Notes under the pieces: model-generated
What the model saw: the letters and a program-made list of their open reading frames with translations, nothing else
The model's database searches: none
What the model was told of the DNA's origin: nothing
Program-made: the position numbers and the translations under genes
NCBI RefSeq assembly: GCF_900113875.1
Contig: NZ_FORA01000001.1
Location: 1,054,001-1,118,000 of the forward strand
Source: Jannaschia pohangensis
GTDB taxonomy: Bacteria; Pseudomonadota; Alphaproteobacteria; Rhodobacterales; Rhodobacteraceae
Direction of reading: 5' to 3'
DNA: 64,000 nucleotides
In this document: piece by piece, positions 6,677-16,259 of the stretch
Layout: every line of letters starts with the position of its first letter
Position numbering within the stretch: the stretch's first letter is position 1

Positions 6677-9600
6677 TCAGGCGGTCAGCAACATCGCCTG
6701 TCGCGCCTTGGGCATATAGCGCGCGGCCTGGCCATAAGCATTCAGATCCGCCCGCAGATCAGGCCGAGTGACAAACAGCCGGGCGCGGTCGGCCTCGTCG
6801 ATCCCGTCCAGACCGTAAGCAGCGGGCAGGAACGTCTCGGTCTCGGCCCCTTCCGCGAAGATGAGCTGGTGGCGCGGCGTCATCAGGTGGATGTAGGTCA
6901 TGAAACCCGGTGCCTCCTGCACGATGCCCTGACCATCGATCAACGCCTTTGCGGGCACCAGGACCTCTTCCTGACCGAACATCAACTGCGCCCGCCAGCC
7001 GCGCACCATCATGCGGTGCTGCGGCGAGACGCGCAGGGGCCGGTCGTTGCCGATGGTTCCGCGCGCAAAGCACACGGGGGCGGTGTCGGCGGTCGTCATG
7101 CCGCGCTTGCGGCCGATCCATTCGAGCGTCTGCATCCCGTCGTCGCGGGTGCGGACCAGATCGCCCTCGATCAGATCCTCGACCGAACGGGGCCCGAAGG
7201 GCGTGTCGATCTGCGTGCCTTCGGCGAAACAGATGATCGTTTCGATCTCGCTGAACGTGACGATCGTGCCGTCGATCAGGGTCGCCGTGCCGCTGAACCC
7301 GCCCGCGTCGTCGTCGGTGTTGGTATAGACAATGGAGCCCCGGACCAGCTGTCCGTTGAAGTCGAGCGTGTCGCCCACGACATTGCCGGCCGCATCGGTG
7401 CTCTCGTTGCCTTCGCCGCCCACAATGGTGATTGCGCCGCCGTTGGTCTGGGTGCCGTCGATGACGAAGTAGTCGTCGCCGTCGCCGCCCTCTGCGGTAT
7501 CGCCGCCGCCCACGACCAGGGTGTCGTTGCCCGTGCCACCTGACAGGCTATCCGCGCCTGACCCTCCGTCGAGGCTGTCGTCGCCCGCATCCCCGAACAG
7601 CGTGTCGTTGTCATCGCCCCCCGAAAGCGTGTCGTTGCCGATGCCACCCGACAGGCTGTCCGCGCCCGACCCACCGTCAAGGCTGTCGTCGCCCGCATCC
7701 CCGAACAGGGTGTCAGAGCCGACGCCGCCTGAAAGCGTGTCGTTGTCATCGCCACCCGAAAGCGTGTCGTTGCCGATGCCACCCGACAGGCTGTCTGCGC
7801 CCGACCCACCGTCGAGGCTGTCGTCGCCCGCATCCCCGAACAGGGTGTCAGAGCCGTCGCCGCCCGAAAGCGTGTCGTCGTCATCGCCCCCCGAAAGGGT
7901 GTCGTTGCCCGTGCCACCCGACAGGCTGTCGGCGCCGGCTCCGCCGTCGAGGCTGTCGTCGCCCGCATCGCCGTTCAGGGTGTCGTTGCCGATGTCGCCG
8001 AGCAGCGTGTCGTTGTCGTCGCCGCCCGACAGCTCGTCGTTGTTGCTTCCGCCGTCGATGAAGTCGTTTCCGGCCCCGCCGGTGATGGTATCGTTGCCGC
8101 TGCCGCCGAGAAGGGTTTCGTTGCCCGATCCCCCGACAAGGATGTCCGCCCCGCTGCCGCCGTCCAGAACACCCCCACCCGTGCCCGAGACGAGCGTATC
8201 GCGACCCGATCCACCGCTCAGGATATCGAAGCCCGCGCCGCCATCGAGGCTGTCGTTGTTCTCGCCACCGTCCAGCGTGTCGTTGCCGTCCCCGCCAAGA
8301 AGCGTGTCGTTCCCCGTACCGCCAATCAGGACGTCATTGCCCGTCCCGCCATTCAGACTGTCGTTGCCCGCACCACCGTCGAGGCTGTCGTTATCGGCAC
8401 CGCCAAGCAGCGTATCGGCCCCGTCTCCGCCCAGAAGCGTGTCGTTGCCCGCACCGCCATCAAGGCTGTCGTTGTTCTGTCCACCGTCGAGGAGATCCGC
8501 GCCGGCACCCCCCAAAAGGGTATCGTTGCCAGACCCGCCGTCCAGCGTGTCATTGCCGGTTCCGCCCAGGATTCTGTCGTTGCCCGTCCCCCCAAAGAGA
8601 CTGTCATTCCCCGAACCGCCGTCGATGGTGTCGTTGCCCGACCCCCCGTCGACCGTGTCGTTGTCGGAGCCGGCAAAGACCGAGTCGTTGCCCGCACCCG
8701 CCTCGATGCTGTCGGCGTTGCCTTGGGTCGAGATCGCGTCATAGCGAATATCGGAGAGGAAAATCGCCTGCTGCGTCAGCGGGTTCCCGTTGGCGGGAAC
8801 GTTGTCATAGATGATTTCGAACCGATCGACCGGCCCCGGGATCGTGACGAGGATGGCGCCGTCCGCTTGGCTCGGCTCGTCACTGTCCACCAACGCGGTG
8901 ACGGTGTTTCCCGACAGGCTGTCGTTGCCCAGAACCCGGATCTGGACCTCGATCTGGTTGCCGTCCACGTCATAGGCGCGGATCGTCACCACATCGGTGA
9001 AGTTGTTGGCGCTGTTGATGACACCGTCGATGTCGCTGATCACGAACTGGACGTTGTGAACCTCGGTCGAAGTTCCGGCCCCGCTTGTCGGGTTGAAATC
9101 GACGTTGATGACCGTATCGGTCTGGATGCCCCCGGCAAAGATGCGGGCGTTCGATGTGGCCGAGAACCCTGACCCCGCGGGAACATGGACCGACTCGTCG
9201 GTGCCCGCGTTGTTGTCCTCGTAGTTGGCGATGAAGGTCGATCCGGTCGGGACGTTCGAGGTGACCGTGACGTCGACGCCACCCTCGCTCTGCGTGGGCG
9301 AGGACGTGGAGGTGATCGCTGCGTTGTCGCCGTAAACGCTCCAGTTGAACGTGCCCTGGGTCGTCTGGCTGGTGTATTGGTCATTGGCATCGACGCGGTC
9401 GCCGTTCGGGTCGCCGGTATAAGCCCGGTCGATCACATCGTCCCCCGAAGTGCCCTGCACGATGCCGTCGTTGAAATCGGCATAGTTGAACGATACGCCC
9501 TCGCCCTCGGTCACCGAGGAGTCGAAGGCCACCGTTTCGTAGACCCGGCCCTGGACCAGCGGCGAAGACGTCAGCGTGAAGCGCGCGCCGCCTTCGTTGA

Positions 9601-9898
9601 CGTTGAACTGGACGACGCGGATTTCCTCGCCGGTTACAGTGTCCCGGATCAACCAGGATTCCTCGGATTCCACATTGGCGTTGGTGGCCGAGAACCCGCC
9701 GACCGTCACATTCGCGACGGCGGTCTCGCCCGTGTATTCATCTTCGAGCGTCGCCCCGTTCGGGCCGATCACGTTGTCGGTGACGACGGCCGTCCCGGTC
9801 GCCTGACCGGGGCCGGTCCAGGTCGAGAAACCACCGATGTTCTGGCTGAGGATACCAGTCGGATTGGCGGCATAGAGACGAAGATTGAAAACGGGCAC
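6677..9898 (-). CDS. RTX calcium-binding repeat protein with C-terminal Hint domain
   Basis: A large (1073 aa) acidic, probably secreted protein. Residues 1-395 form an N-terminal region of beta-type, adhesin-like sequence without a recognised family. Residues about 400-800 are dozens of RTX nonapeptides of the GGxGNDTLx type, which fold into a calcium-binding beta-roll and are typical of type I secretion substrates. From Cys890 ([19 protein letters not shown]) to about 1035 there is a Hedgehog/intein (Hint) domain with [11 protein letters not shown] as its His block; roseobacters have many such RTX-Hint proteins. No secretion genes are nearby. The GTG at 9898 with AGGA upstream is preferred over tandem TTG codons at 9916 and 9913. 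Function (surface or exoprotein) is inferred. Confidence 0.85.
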   Translation of the reverse strand: MPVFNLRLYAANPTGILSQNIGGFSTWTGPGQATGTAVVTDNVIGPNGATLEDEYTGETAVANVTVGGFSATNANVESEESWLIRDTVTGEEIRVVQFNVNEGGARFTLTSSPLVQGRVYETVAFDSSVTEGEGVSFNYADFNDGIVQGTSGDDVIDRAYTGDPNGDRVDANDQYTSQTTQGTFNWSVYGDNAAITSTSSPTQSEGGVDVTVTSNVPTGSTFIANYEDNNAGTDESVHVPAGSGFSATSNARIFAGGIQTDTVINVDFNPTSGAGTSTEVHNVQFVISDIDGVINSANNFTDVVTIRAYDVDGNQIEVQIRVLGNDSLSGNTVTALVDSDEPSQADGAILVTIPGPVDRFEIIYDNVPANGNPLTQQAIFLSDIRYDAISTQGNADSIEAGAGNDSVFAGSDNDTVDGGSGNDTIDGGSGNDSLFGGTGNDRILGGTGNDTLDGGSGNDTLLGGAGADLLDGGQNNDSLDGGAGNDTLLGGDGADTLLGGADNDSLDGGAGNDSLNGGTGNDVLIGGTGNDTLLGGDGNDTLDGGENNDSLDGGAGFDILSGGSGRDTLVSGTGGGVLDGGSGADILVGGSGNETLLGGSGNDTITGGAGNDFIDGGSNNDELSGGDDNDTLLGDIGNDTLNGDAGDDSLDGGAGADSLSGGTGNDTLSGGDDDDTLSGGDGSDTLFGDAGDDSLDGGSGADSLSGGIGNDTLSGGDDNDTLSGGVGSDTLFGDAGDDSLDGGSGADSLSGGIGNDTLSGGDDNDTLFGDAGDDSLDGGSGADSLSGGTGNDTLVVGGGDTAEGGDGDDYFVIDGTQTNGGAITIVGGEGNESTDAAGNVVGDTLDFNGQLVRGSIVYTNTDDDAGGFSGTATLIDGTIVTFSEIETIICFAEGTQIDTPFGPRSVEDLIEGDLVRTRDDGMQTLEWIGRKRGMTTADTAPVCFARGTIGNDRPLRVSPQHRMMVRGWRAQLMFGQEEVLVPAKALIDGQGIVQEAPGFMTYIHLMTPRHQLIFAEGAETETFLPAAYGLDGIDEADRARLFVTRPDLRADLNAYGQAARYMPKARQAMLLTA
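7542..7961. repeat. Higher-order 135-bp tandem repeats inside the RTX region
   Basis: The same segment begins at 7542, 7650, 7785 and 7920, giving periods of 108, 135 and 135 bases. Each 135-base unit encodes five RTX nonapeptides; the 108-base unit lacks exactly one. The units are nearly identical at DNA level, which points to recent duplication and ongoing length change by recombination. Confidence 0.8.
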
Positions 9899-10118
9899 GC
9901 TCGATCCTGACAACAAGAAACCTCGCGCCTTCTGCGGGCGCGCATACGGAGAAATCGCAGAAAATTTCGATCAAATTGTGTCGATTTCGGGGTATTCTCC
10001 CCGCGTGACATTTGCGGGTCATCACCAATCGCGACGACCGCTCCGGCCTTGTGGCCTTTTCGTCGTCCCGTCTTGCGGCTATGGGACGTCCAACGGAACC
10101 CGCCTGAGGGACAAGGCC

Positions 10119-10706
10119 ATGCGTACGGCAACACTCACCCGCAAGACCGCCGAGACGGATATCTCCGTCACGATAAATCTTGACGGAACAGGAACCTATG
10201 ACAACCGGACCGGCGTGGGATTCTTTGACCACATGCTGGATCAACTGGCCCGTCATGCGCTGATCGACATGGAAATACGCTGCTCTGGCGACCTTCACAT
10301 CGACGACCACCACACGGTCGAAGATGTCGGCATCGCCCTGGGGCAGGCCCTGACCAAGGCCATGGGCGACAAGCGCGGGATCCGGCGCTATGGCGCCTGC
10401 CTGCTGCCGATGGACGATGCGCTGGTGCGCGCGGCACTCGACCTGTCGGGGCGGCCCTGGTTGGCCTGGGAGGTGCTGATGACCGCCCCCCAGATCAAGA
10501 CATTCGACACCGAACTGGTGCGCGAATTCTTCCAGGCGCTGTCAACCCATGGGGGCATCACCCTGCACGTCGACGGGCTGCGCGGCGTCAATTCACACCA
10601 CATCGCCGAAGCCGCCTTCAAAGCCGTCGCCCGCGCCCTGCGCGACGCTCTGGAAGTCGATCCGCGCAAGGCCGACGCGATCCCCTCGACCAAGGGAACA
10701 CTGTAA
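10119..10706 (+). CDS. hisB: Imidazoleglycerol-phosphate dehydratase
   Basis: Removes water from imidazole glycerol phosphate to give imidazole acetol phosphate, step 7 of histidine synthesis, using Mn2+. The 195-residue length is that of a monofunctional HisB. Both metal-binding signatures are present: [17 protein letters not shown] and [17 protein letters not shown]. The ATG at 10119 ([14 protein letters not shown]) is chosen because family homology begins there although the frame is open upstream. It opens a his cluster with hisH four bases downstream. The roughly 200 bases upstream (9917-10118) hold no gene and presumably contain its promoter. Confidence 0.97.
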   Translation: MRTATLTRKTAETDISVTINLDGTGTYDNRTGVGFFDHMLDQLARHALIDMEIRCSGDLHIDDHHTVEDVGIALGQALTKAMGDKRGIRRYGACLLPMDDALVRAALDLSGRPWLAWEVLMTAPQIKTFDTELVREFFQALSTHGGITLHVDGLRGVNSHHIAEAAFKAVARALRDALEVDPRKADAIPSTKGTL

Positions 10707-10710
10707 GTCC

Positions 10711-11349
10711 ATGCTGACGGTTCTTGTCGACTACGACAGCGGCAACCTGCATTCGGCGCAGAAGGCGTTCGAGCGGATGGCCCGCGAAAGCGGGGGCGGC
10801 GACATTCTGGTGTCGCAGCGCCCCGAAGACGTGGCCCGCGCCGACCGGGTCGTGCTGCCGGGTGACGGAGCCTTTCCCGCCTGCCGCCGTGGCCTGCGTG
10901 ATTTCGACGGGCTGGAGGAGGCCGTGCTCGAGGCCATCGGCCCGCGCGCGCGGCCCTTCATGGGCATCTGCGTAGGGATGCAGATGCTGGCCACCGTCGG
11001 GCGCGAATACGAGGATGTCGTCGGCTTCGACGTCATCCCCGGTGCAATCGAACGGATCGTGCCCGACACCCCGGGCCTCAAGGTGCCGCACATGGGCTGG
11101 AACGACCTGATCGTGACGGGCACGCACCCGGTCATGGCCGGGGTGGCGACGGGTGATCACGCCTATTTCGTCCATTCCTACCAGATGGTCATGGGCGACA
11201 CGTCGGACCGGCTGGCCCATGTGGATTACGGCGGCGACGTCACCGCCATCATCGCGCGCGACAACGTGGTGGGCACGCAATTCCACCCCGAAAAAAGCCA
11301 GGCCACGGGCTTGCGCCTGATCGCGAATTTCCTGGGCTGGACCCCCTGA
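10711..11349 (+). CDS. hisH: Imidazole glycerol phosphate synthase, glutaminase subunit
   Basis: Class I glutamine amidotransferase that supplies ammonia to HisF in the IGP synthase complex. The 212-residue protein has the catalytic triad: Cys87 in MGICVGMQML, His192 and Glu194 in TQFHPEKSQ. PHMGWNDL is the conserved segment near the oxyanion hole. It follows hisB by four bases and is probably cotranscribed with it. A hairpin at 11357-11382 suggests that this transcript ends here, so hisA and hisF are separate units. Confidence 0.97.
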   Translation: MLTVLVDYDSGNLHSAQKAFERMARESGGGDILVSQRPEDVARADRVVLPGDGAFPACRRGLRDFDGLEEAVLEAIGPRARPFMGICVGMQMLATVGREYEDVVGFDVIPGAIERIVPDTPGLKVPHMGWNDLIVTGTHPVMAGVATGDHAYFVHSYQMVMGDTSDRLAHVDYGGDVTAIIARDNVVGTQFHPEKSQATGLRLIANFLGWTP

Positions 11350-11356
11350 AACGGCA

Positions 11357-11388
11357 AACGGCCCGCGGGGATGCGGGCCGTTCGTTTG
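11357..11388 (+). terminator. Hairpin terminator after hisH
   Basis: AACGGCCCGC (11357-11366) pairs perfectly with GCGGGCCGTT (11373-11382), six-base loop, followed by a short T-rich run (TTCGTTT). It lies directly behind the hisH stop and before the convergent DUF2147 gene. Confidence 0.7.
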
Positions 11389-11414
11389 AGTATTTGTGAA
11401 GCAGAGAAGCCGTT

Positions 11415-11801
11415 TTAGCGGATCTTGACCCAGTTCTGACGGGCACAGATCAGACCGCCGGCAACGCACCCGCGCAGCGCCATCTGATTGCCGTTCAGGG
11501 CGATCTTGCCCAGATAGACCTTGTCGTTGGACGGGCGCCAGACCTGCCCCTCGTATTCGCCGCCGCCCTGTGCGGCCATGTTGCGGACGATCTGCCGACC
11601 CAGATTCGGGGACTGGTATTCGCCACCCGTGTTGAAGGTCTTGCTGATCACGCCGCAGTAATTCGGCCCGCAGGGCGCGATGGTGACGTGGGCATAGGCG
11701 CCGTCGTCGACCTCGGTCTGCCAGACGCCCTCGATGGGGTCGGCGCTGGCCATCGTGGCAAGGCCAAGGCTGGCCACAAGCGTCAGAAAGAAGCGGTTCA
11801 T
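11415..11801 (-). CDS. DUF2147 family exported protein
   Basis: A 128-residue protein with a clear signal peptide ([20 protein letters not shown], cleavage near residue 20) followed by the DUF2147 pattern [20 protein letters not shown] and a conserved Gly/Asn core. Four Cys residues (CGPNYC and the C-terminal CVAGGLIC) could form periplasmic disulfides. DUF2147 proteins are small beta-rich periplasmic proteins of unknown role. The gene is convergent to hisH and divergent from hisA, so it is not part of the his pathway. Confidence 0.85.
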   Translation of the reverse strand: MNRFFLTLVASLGLATMASADPIEGVWQTEVDDGAYAHVTIAPCGPNYCGVISKTFNTGGEYQSPNLGRQIVRNMAAQGGGEYEGQVWRPSNDKVYLGKIALNGNQMALRGCVAGGLICARQNWVKIR

Positions 11802-11938
11802 GTCGTATCCTCCCTAGATATCGCCGACAGCCTGTCGCGAGATTGGCCGTTCTGGCAAGCGTGACGTTTCGGCACGGGCTTCCCCCTTTCGTCACTTTGC
11901 GCCAAAAGCGCGGGCGAACGACCTGCCGGAGCCGCGCC

Positions 11939-12658
11939 ATGATACTCTATCCCGCCATCGACCTCAAAGACGGCCAGGCCGTGCGCCTTGTTCATGGCGC
12001 GATGGAGAGTGCGACGGTCTTCAACGACAACCCCGCCGCCCAGGCCCGCGCGTTTCAGGATGCGGGCTGCGAATGGGTGCATCTGGTCGACCTTAACGGG
12101 GCCTTCGCGGGCCAACCGGTTAACGGCGCGGCGGTCGAGGCGATTTTGGCCACCGTCACCGTCCCCTGCCAATTGGGCGGCGGCATCCGCGACCTGGCGA
12201 CCATCGAGGCCTGGCTGTCGAAGGGTCTGGCCCGGGTGATCCTGGGCACCGTCGCCGTCGAAAACCCGGATCTGGTCCGCGAAGCGGCCCGCGCCTTCCC
12301 GGGCAAGGTCGCCGTGGGGATCGACGCGCGGGGCGGCCGCGTCGCGACACGCGGATGGGCGGAAGAGACGGACGTCATGGCCACCGACCTCGCCCGCCGG
12401 TTCGAGGACGCGGGCGTCGCCGCCATCATCTACACCGACATCGACCGCGACGGCGCAATGGGCGGCCCGAACGTCGAGGCGACGGACGCGCTGGCCCGTG
12501 CGGTATCCATTCCGGTCATCGCATCGGGCGGCGTCTCATCGCTGGCCGACCTTCAGGCGCTGAGGGACAAGGGCACGATTGCCGGCGCGATCTCGGGGCG
12601 CGCGCTTTATGACGGGGCGATCGACCTCGGCGCGGCGCTCTCGGCCCTGAGGGACTGA
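11939..12658 (+). CDS. hisA: ProFAR isomerase
   Basis: Isomerises N'-[(5'-phosphoribosyl)formimino]-AICAR-phosphate to the ribulosyl form (PRFAR), the substrate of HisFH. It is a 239-residue (beta-alpha)8 barrel with catalytic Asp8 ([12 protein letters not shown]) and Asp129 ([10 protein letters not shown]) and the phosphate-binding loops LGGGIRDL and ASGGVSS. The start at 11939 gives the standard N-terminus [12 protein letters not shown]. It is separated from hisH by the DUF2147 gene and from hisF by two small genes, an arrangement common in Rhodobacterales. Confidence 0.97.
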   Translation: MILYPAIDLKDGQAVRLVHGAMESATVFNDNPAAQARAFQDAGCEWVHLVDLNGAFAGQPVNGAAVEAILATVTVPCQLGGGIRDLATIEAWLSKGLARVILGTVAVENPDLVREAARAFPGKVAVGIDARGGRVATRGWAEETDVMATDLARRFEDAGVAAIIYTDIDRDGAMGGPNVEATDALARAVSIPVIASGGVSSLADLQALRDKGTIAGAISGRALYDGAIDLGAALSALRD

Positions 12659-12741
12659 ACGGCGCACCCCCCGGGCAGGGCGCATTCCTCGCGGACTTCT
12701 GATAAAGGGGATAAGGGCAGCCCGCCTCGAAAGGCCCCGAC

Positions 12742-12951
12742 ATGAAACTGACAGGCCCGATCATCGCCATCGTCCTGGGGGTCGCCGTGGCGTCGATCCC
12801 CTGGATCGATCACCGCTATGGCCAGGTGACCCACAACATCGGCGCAGGCATCGCCCGCGGCGTCGGCCTGCAGATCCTGGCCGTCATCGGAGGAGGCGCC
12901 GCCCTGGTGGGGGCGATCATCCTCCTCGTTCGGGCGCTGGACCGACCCTGA
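12742..12951 (+). CDS. Small inner-membrane protein, unknown
   Basis: This 69-residue protein (MKLTGPIIAIVLGVAVASIP) has two predicted membrane helices, about residues 5-20 and 42-63, joined by a polar loop with WIDHRYGQVTHNIG. It lies 83 bases after hisA in the same direction and abuts the convergent DUF302 gene without a gap. The family is not recognised, but its conserved position in a his cluster would support it as real. Function unknown. Confidence 0.6.
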   Translation: MKLTGPIIAIVLGVAVASIPWIDHRYGQVTHNIGAGIARGVGLQILAVIGGGAALVGAIILLVRALDRP

Positions 12952-13392
12952 CTATTCGGCCACCGCCGCATCCGTCAGCTTGCCGAGCGCGCCGTTGATC
13001 GTCATCGCGGCCTCGGACCCCAGATCGACATCCATTCCCGCGAACAGATCATCGGCGGTCTGATAGGTCACGGCGGCCCCGTCGCCATCGGCATGGACCA
13101 GGACCCGAAGCGGCAGCGTCAGGCCCGCGCGTAGATCCTGCTGCATCACCGGCGTGCCGACCTTGGGGTTTCCGAAGATCATCAGGATCGACTCGGGCAG
13201 TTCCATATCCACCGACGCGGCGGCGGCCGAATGGGGCACACGGGCGACAAGGGTGGCGCCCGCACCCTCGATGGCGGCGGCCAGACGGTCGGCGGTCTCG
13301 GTGACGGAATGGGGGGACGGCTTGGTAATCATTTCGGCGAAACTCGGGCTTGCGGCGACAAGCGCTGCGGTCAAAAGGATGGGGCGAAACAT
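12952..13392 (-). CDS. DUF302 domain exported protein
   Basis: A 146-residue protein with a signal peptide (MFRPILLTAALVAASPSFAE) and the DUF302 fold: SVTETADRLAAAIEGAGATL, the ELPESILMIFGNPKVGTPVM core and a C-terminal helix. DUF302 proteins are small periplasmic or membrane-attached proteins of uncertain function, sometimes near redox or sulfur genes. The GNPKVGTPLM-type motif is well preserved. The gene lies between hisA and hisF on the opposite strand, with no evident link to histidine synthesis. Confidence 0.85.
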   Translation of the reverse strand: MFRPILLTAALVAASPSFAEMITKPSPHSVTETADRLAAAIEGAGATLVARVPHSAAAASVDMELPESILMIFGNPKVGTPVMQQDLRAGLTLPLRVLVHADGDGAAVTYQTADDLFAGMDVDLGSEAAMTINGALGKLTDAAVAE

Positions 13393-13500
13393 GATCTCTC
13401 CTCTGGCTATGTGCCGACCTTACTACCGCATCGGTGGCCCCGGCCCCACACTTCTGCGTGAAGCCTTGCCCCCTGCGCCATTCCGCGCCAAACCGGCCCC

Positions 13501-14262
13501 ATGCTGAAGACACGCATCATCCCCTGTCTGGACGTGGCCGATGGCCGCGTGGTCAAGGGCGTCAACTTCGTCGACCTGATCGACGCGGGCGACCCGGTGG
13601 AATCTGCCCGCGCCTACGACGCGGCGGGCGCGGACGAGCTGTGCTTTCTCGACATCCACGCCACCCACGAAAACCGCGGCACCATGTACGACCTCGCCAC
13701 CCGCACCGCCGAGGCGTGCTTCATGCCGCTGACCATCGGCGGCGGCGTGCGCACGGTCGACGATGTGCGCAACCTGCTGCTTGCGGGCGCCGACAAGGTC
13801 AGCTTCAACTCCGCCGCCGTGGCCGACCCCGATGTGCTGTCGCGCGCCGCCGACAGGTTCGGCAGCCAGTGCATCGTCTGCGCCATCGACGCCAAGACCG
13901 TCAGCCCCGGCAAATGGGAGATCTTCACCCACGGGGGCCGCAAACCCACCGGCATCGACGCCGTGGAATTCGCCCGCACCGCCATGGACAGGGGCGCCGG
14001 AGAAATCCTGCTCACCTCCATGGACCGCGACGGCACCAAGGCGGGCTTCAACCTGCCGCTGACCCGCGCCGTGTCGAACGCGGTCACCATCCCCGTGATC
14101 GCCAGCGGCGGCGTCGGCACGCTCGACCATTTGGTCGAGGGCGTGACGATCGGCGGGGCCAGCGCCGTGCTCGCCGCGTCGATCTTCCACTTCGGCACCT
14201 ACACCATCGGCCAGGCCAAGACGCATATGGCCGCCGCCGGTATTCCCATGCGGATGGAGTGA
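13501..14262 (+). CDS. hisF: Imidazole glycerol phosphate synthase, cyclase subunit
   Basis: Cyclises PRFAR with ammonia from HisH to imidazole glycerol phosphate and AICAR. The 253-residue barrel has both catalytic aspartates, Asp11 ([15 protein letters not shown]) and Asp130 (VCAIDAKTV), and the phosphate-binding loops [12 protein letters not shown] and [11 protein letters not shown]. It is followed after three bases by hisE, forming a hisFE operon. Confidence 0.98.
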   Translation: MLKTRIIPCLDVADGRVVKGVNFVDLIDAGDPVESARAYDAAGADELCFLDIHATHENRGTMYDLATRTAEACFMPLTIGGGVRTVDDVRNLLLAGADKVSFNSAAVADPDVLSRAADRFGSQCIVCAIDAKTVSPGKWEIFTHGGRKPTGIDAVEFARTAMDRGAGEILLTSMDRDGTKAGFNLPLTRAVSNAVTIPVIASGGVGTLDHLVEGVTIGGASAVLAASIFHFGTYTIGQAKTHMAAAGIPMRME

Positions 14263-14265
14263 GCC

Positions 14266-14580
14266 ATGCACAGTCTCGACCGCCTCTGGGCCACCATCGA
14301 CGCCCGCCGCAGCGCCGACCCCGACGACAGCTGGACGGCCCGCCTGCTGGCCAAGGGCCCGGAGAAATGCGCCGAGAAGTTCGGTGAGGAAGCCGTCGAA
14401 GCCATCATCGAGGCCGTCAAGGGCGACCGCGACCGGCTGACCTCCGAGGCGGCGGATGTCCTGTACCACCTCTGCATCATGCTGGCGGCCCGCGACGTGC
14501 CCTTGGCGGATGTGCTGGCGGAACTGGACCGGCGCGGCGGCACCTCAGGCCTTGCCGAAAAGGCGTCGCGCAAGGACTGA
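14266..14580 (+). CDS. hisE: Phosphoribosyl-ATP pyrophosphatase
   Basis: Hydrolyses phosphoribosyl-ATP to phosphoribosyl-AMP, step 2 of histidine synthesis. The 104-residue all-alpha MazG-like protein carries the metal-binding helices EKFGEEAVEAIIEAVKG and SEAADVLYHLCIML. It is separate from HisI, as in other Rhodobacterales; hisI, hisG, hisZ, hisC and hisD are not in the window. It lies three bases behind hisF. Confidence 0.96.
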   Translation: MHSLDRLWATIDARRSADPDDSWTARLLAKGPEKCAEKFGEEAVEAIIEAVKGDRDRLTSEAADVLYHLCIMLAARDVPLADVLAELDRRGGTSGLAEKASRKD

Positions 14581-14713
14581 CGCCACCTTCCACTGCGGAT
14601 GGCCCCGAAAGGTGCAAGACGGCACTCTGGGTACGGAACCCGAGCACCGCCTTGCGTGTTACGTCTTCGACCGACCTGCAATCCGGTCGATCCGCAACAC
14701 CGAGGAGATTACG

Positions 14714-15271
14714 ATGAAATTCCTTTTCGCGTCTACGGCCACGGCACTGGCCCTTGCGGTCCCGGCATATGCCGACAGCCACGCCGCCGACCCCGCCACC
14801 ACCGTTCCCGATCGGGTGGAGGAGACGGCAGACGTGGAACGGACGGGCACCGGTCTTACCACGCAATCGGGGGCCGGCAACATCGTCGAAGGCGAACCGC
14901 AGATCCCCGACACCGACGCCATCTCCCCCAGCCCGATCATCGAGCCGGGCAGCGACACCACCTCCGAGATGATCGTGCCCGACGGCTACACGGTTCTCGG
15001 CTATGACGCGCTCGTCGACGAAGACATGGTCGGCGTGCCGGTCTTCGGTCTGGGCGATGAACGGATCGGCGAAGTCGCATCCCTCGTCCGCTCGGATGAC
15101 GGGCTGCTGACCGACGTTGTGGTCGATGTGGGCGGCTTTCTGGGTCTTGGGGAAAAGCCGGTTGCGGTGCCGATCGGGCGCCTCCTGATCCTCGAGAGCC
15201 CGACGGCGATGCGCGTTGACGTGAACGCGACCCAGGAAGACCTCGAAGCGATGCCCGCCTACGAAGGCTGA
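14714..15271 (+). CDS. Exported PRC-barrel domain protein
   Basis: A 185-residue protein with signal peptide (MKFLFASTATALALAVPAYA), a low-complexity Thr/Pro/Asp-rich linker to about residue 90, and a PRC-barrel domain (VPVFGLGDERIGEVASLVRS through LGEKPVAVPIGRLLIL). PRC-barrels are small beta domains found in RimM, photosynthetic reaction centres and many periplasmic stress proteins. The ATG at 14714 follows GAGGAGAT. The gene has its own terminator and no clear tie to hisE, 133 bases upstream. Confidence 0.85.
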   Translation: MKFLFASTATALALAVPAYADSHAADPATTVPDRVEETADVERTGTGLTTQSGAGNIVEGEPQIPDTDAISPSPIIEPGSDTTSEMIVPDGYTVLGYDALVDEDMVGVPVFGLGDERIGEVASLVRSDDGLLTDVVVDVGGFLGLGEKPVAVPIGRLLILESPTAMRVDVNATQEDLEAMPAYEG

Positions 15272-15290
15272 CCTGACGGATCAACACGAC

Positions 15291-15324
15291 AGGCCCGCGC
15301 AGCCCCCGGCTTCGCGGGCCTTTT
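15291..15324 (+). terminator. Rho-independent terminator after the PRC-barrel gene
   Basis: AGGCCCGCG (15291-15299) pairs with CGCGGGCCT (15313-15321) and is followed by TTTT. It lies 20 bases behind the stop codon and before the convergent CoA-binding gene. Confidence 0.8.
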
Positions 15325-15342
15325 CGCGCCCGGCGCCCCGAG

Positions 15343-15816
15343 TCACAGCCGGGACGAGATGATCCCGGTGTTGAACCCGCCCTTGCGCAATTCCCCGAAC
15401 AGCCGCTGGTATTCGATCTTGGGGCAACGGTCCTGCACGATGGGCACCCCGGCGGCGTCGCACATCGCCTCGGCCTCCGGGCTGACGATGCCCACTTGCA
15501 GCCAGACGCAGATCAGGTCCGGAAAGCGGGCCAGACCCTCCTCCACGATGGCGGGCACCGCCTCGGGGCGGCGAAAGATGTCGAGGACGTGGACCGGCTC
15601 GGTGATCGACGCCAGATCGGGCACGACCGTCTGACCGAACAACTCTGTCCCCGCATGACCCGGGTTCACCCCGATGACGCGATAGCCCCGCACCGACAGG
15701 TAGCGGCCCACGAAATGACTGGGCCGGATCGGGTTTGGCGACACGCCCACACAGGCGAATGTCTTCGCCCGGGTCAGCACATCGCGCAGGAAGTCATCGG
15801 TCGGTGTCGTGGTCAT
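15343..15816 (-). CDS. CoA-binding domain protein (YccU-like)
   Basis: A 157-residue single-domain protein of the CoA_binding_2 Rossmann fold: FACVGVSPNPIRPSHFVGRY is the nucleotide-binding loop, YRVIGVNPGHAG the second strand-loop, and VWLQVGIVSPEAEAMCDAAG the conserved third segment; CPKIEYQRLF is the family C-terminal signature. Members bind CoA; a metabolic or regulatory role has not been firmly established. It is read leftward and is preceded by a terminator of the rlmB transcript, so it has its own promoter. Confidence 0.9.
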   Translation of the reverse strand: MTTTPTDDFLRDVLTRAKTFACVGVSPNPIRPSHFVGRYLSVRGYRVIGVNPGHAGTELFGQTVVPDLASITEPVHVLDIFRRPEAVPAIVEEGLARFPDLICVWLQVGIVSPEAEAMCDAAGVPIVQDRCPKIEYQRLFGELRKGGFNTGIISSRL

Positions 15817-15832
15817 CCCCCGACTGGACGAT

Positions 15833-15868
15833 AAAAAAGGGCCCGCTGCAACAGGGTGCGGCGGGCCC
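15833..15868 (-). terminator. Rho-independent terminator of the rlmB transcript
   Basis: On the minus strand GGGCCCGC (15868-15861) pairs with GCGGGCCC (15846-15839) around a 14-base loop and is followed by TTTTTT. It lies about 130 bases behind the zinc-ribbon gene and before the CoA-binding gene, which starts only 17 bases further on. Confidence 0.8.
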
Positions 15869-15995
15869 GAGGTGTGGAACGAGGGACAGTGAACAGAAGA
15901 CGAAGGTTCCAGTTTCGCCTTCCTCAGACATATGGGTAACCACTGTGGCCGAAAAAAGTTCCCATCACGGAGAATTCAACGACGGGCCTTTGCCG

Positions 15996-16259
15996 TCAGT
16001 CAAAGATATCCTCGATCAGATCAAAGGCCTCGCCCGCCACTTTCCGCCACAGACTCTTGGATTTCTTGCGCTTTTTCGATTTCATCGGGCGCGCGACCTT
16101 GGTCGGCGCATGGCTGGCCACAGCGGCAGCCTGTCGCAGCTTGAGGGGCTTCATATTCGTCAAAGGGGCCGCACAGGACCCGCAAACCAGGTGATGATCC
16201 ACGTCGCGCAGGGCCGTCCGCCGCCCGCAATAGCAACAGGTTGCCAGCCGCTCAACCAT
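15996..16259 (-). CDS. Small zinc-ribbon protein coupled to rlmB
   Basis: An 87-residue protein with two CxxC pairs (CCYCGRRTALRDVDHHLVCG, then SCAAPL) that should bind one zinc ion, and a very basic C-terminal part (KSKKRKKSKSLWRKVAGEAF) suggesting nucleic acid contact. The ATG overlaps the rlmB stop codon, so it is translationally coupled. A role with rRNA or the ribosome is inferred from this coupling; the family has no established function that I know of. Confidence 0.75.
   Translation of the reverse strand: MVERLATCCYCGRRTALRDVDHHLVCGSCAAPLTNMKPLKLRQAAAVASHAPTKVARPMKSKKRKKSKSLWRKVAGEAFDLIEDIFD

Noticed and set aside
7500-8700. Regular short repeats that could suggest a CRISPR array
   Set aside because: Repeats are adjoining 27-base coding units without unique spacers and keep the reading frame of the RTX protein.
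7521-8744. 407-codon plus-strand open frame rich in Pro and Ser
   Set aside because: It is the antisense reading of the RTX repeats; its regular SLPxPPxRxS pattern simply mirrors the nonapeptides and has no proper start.
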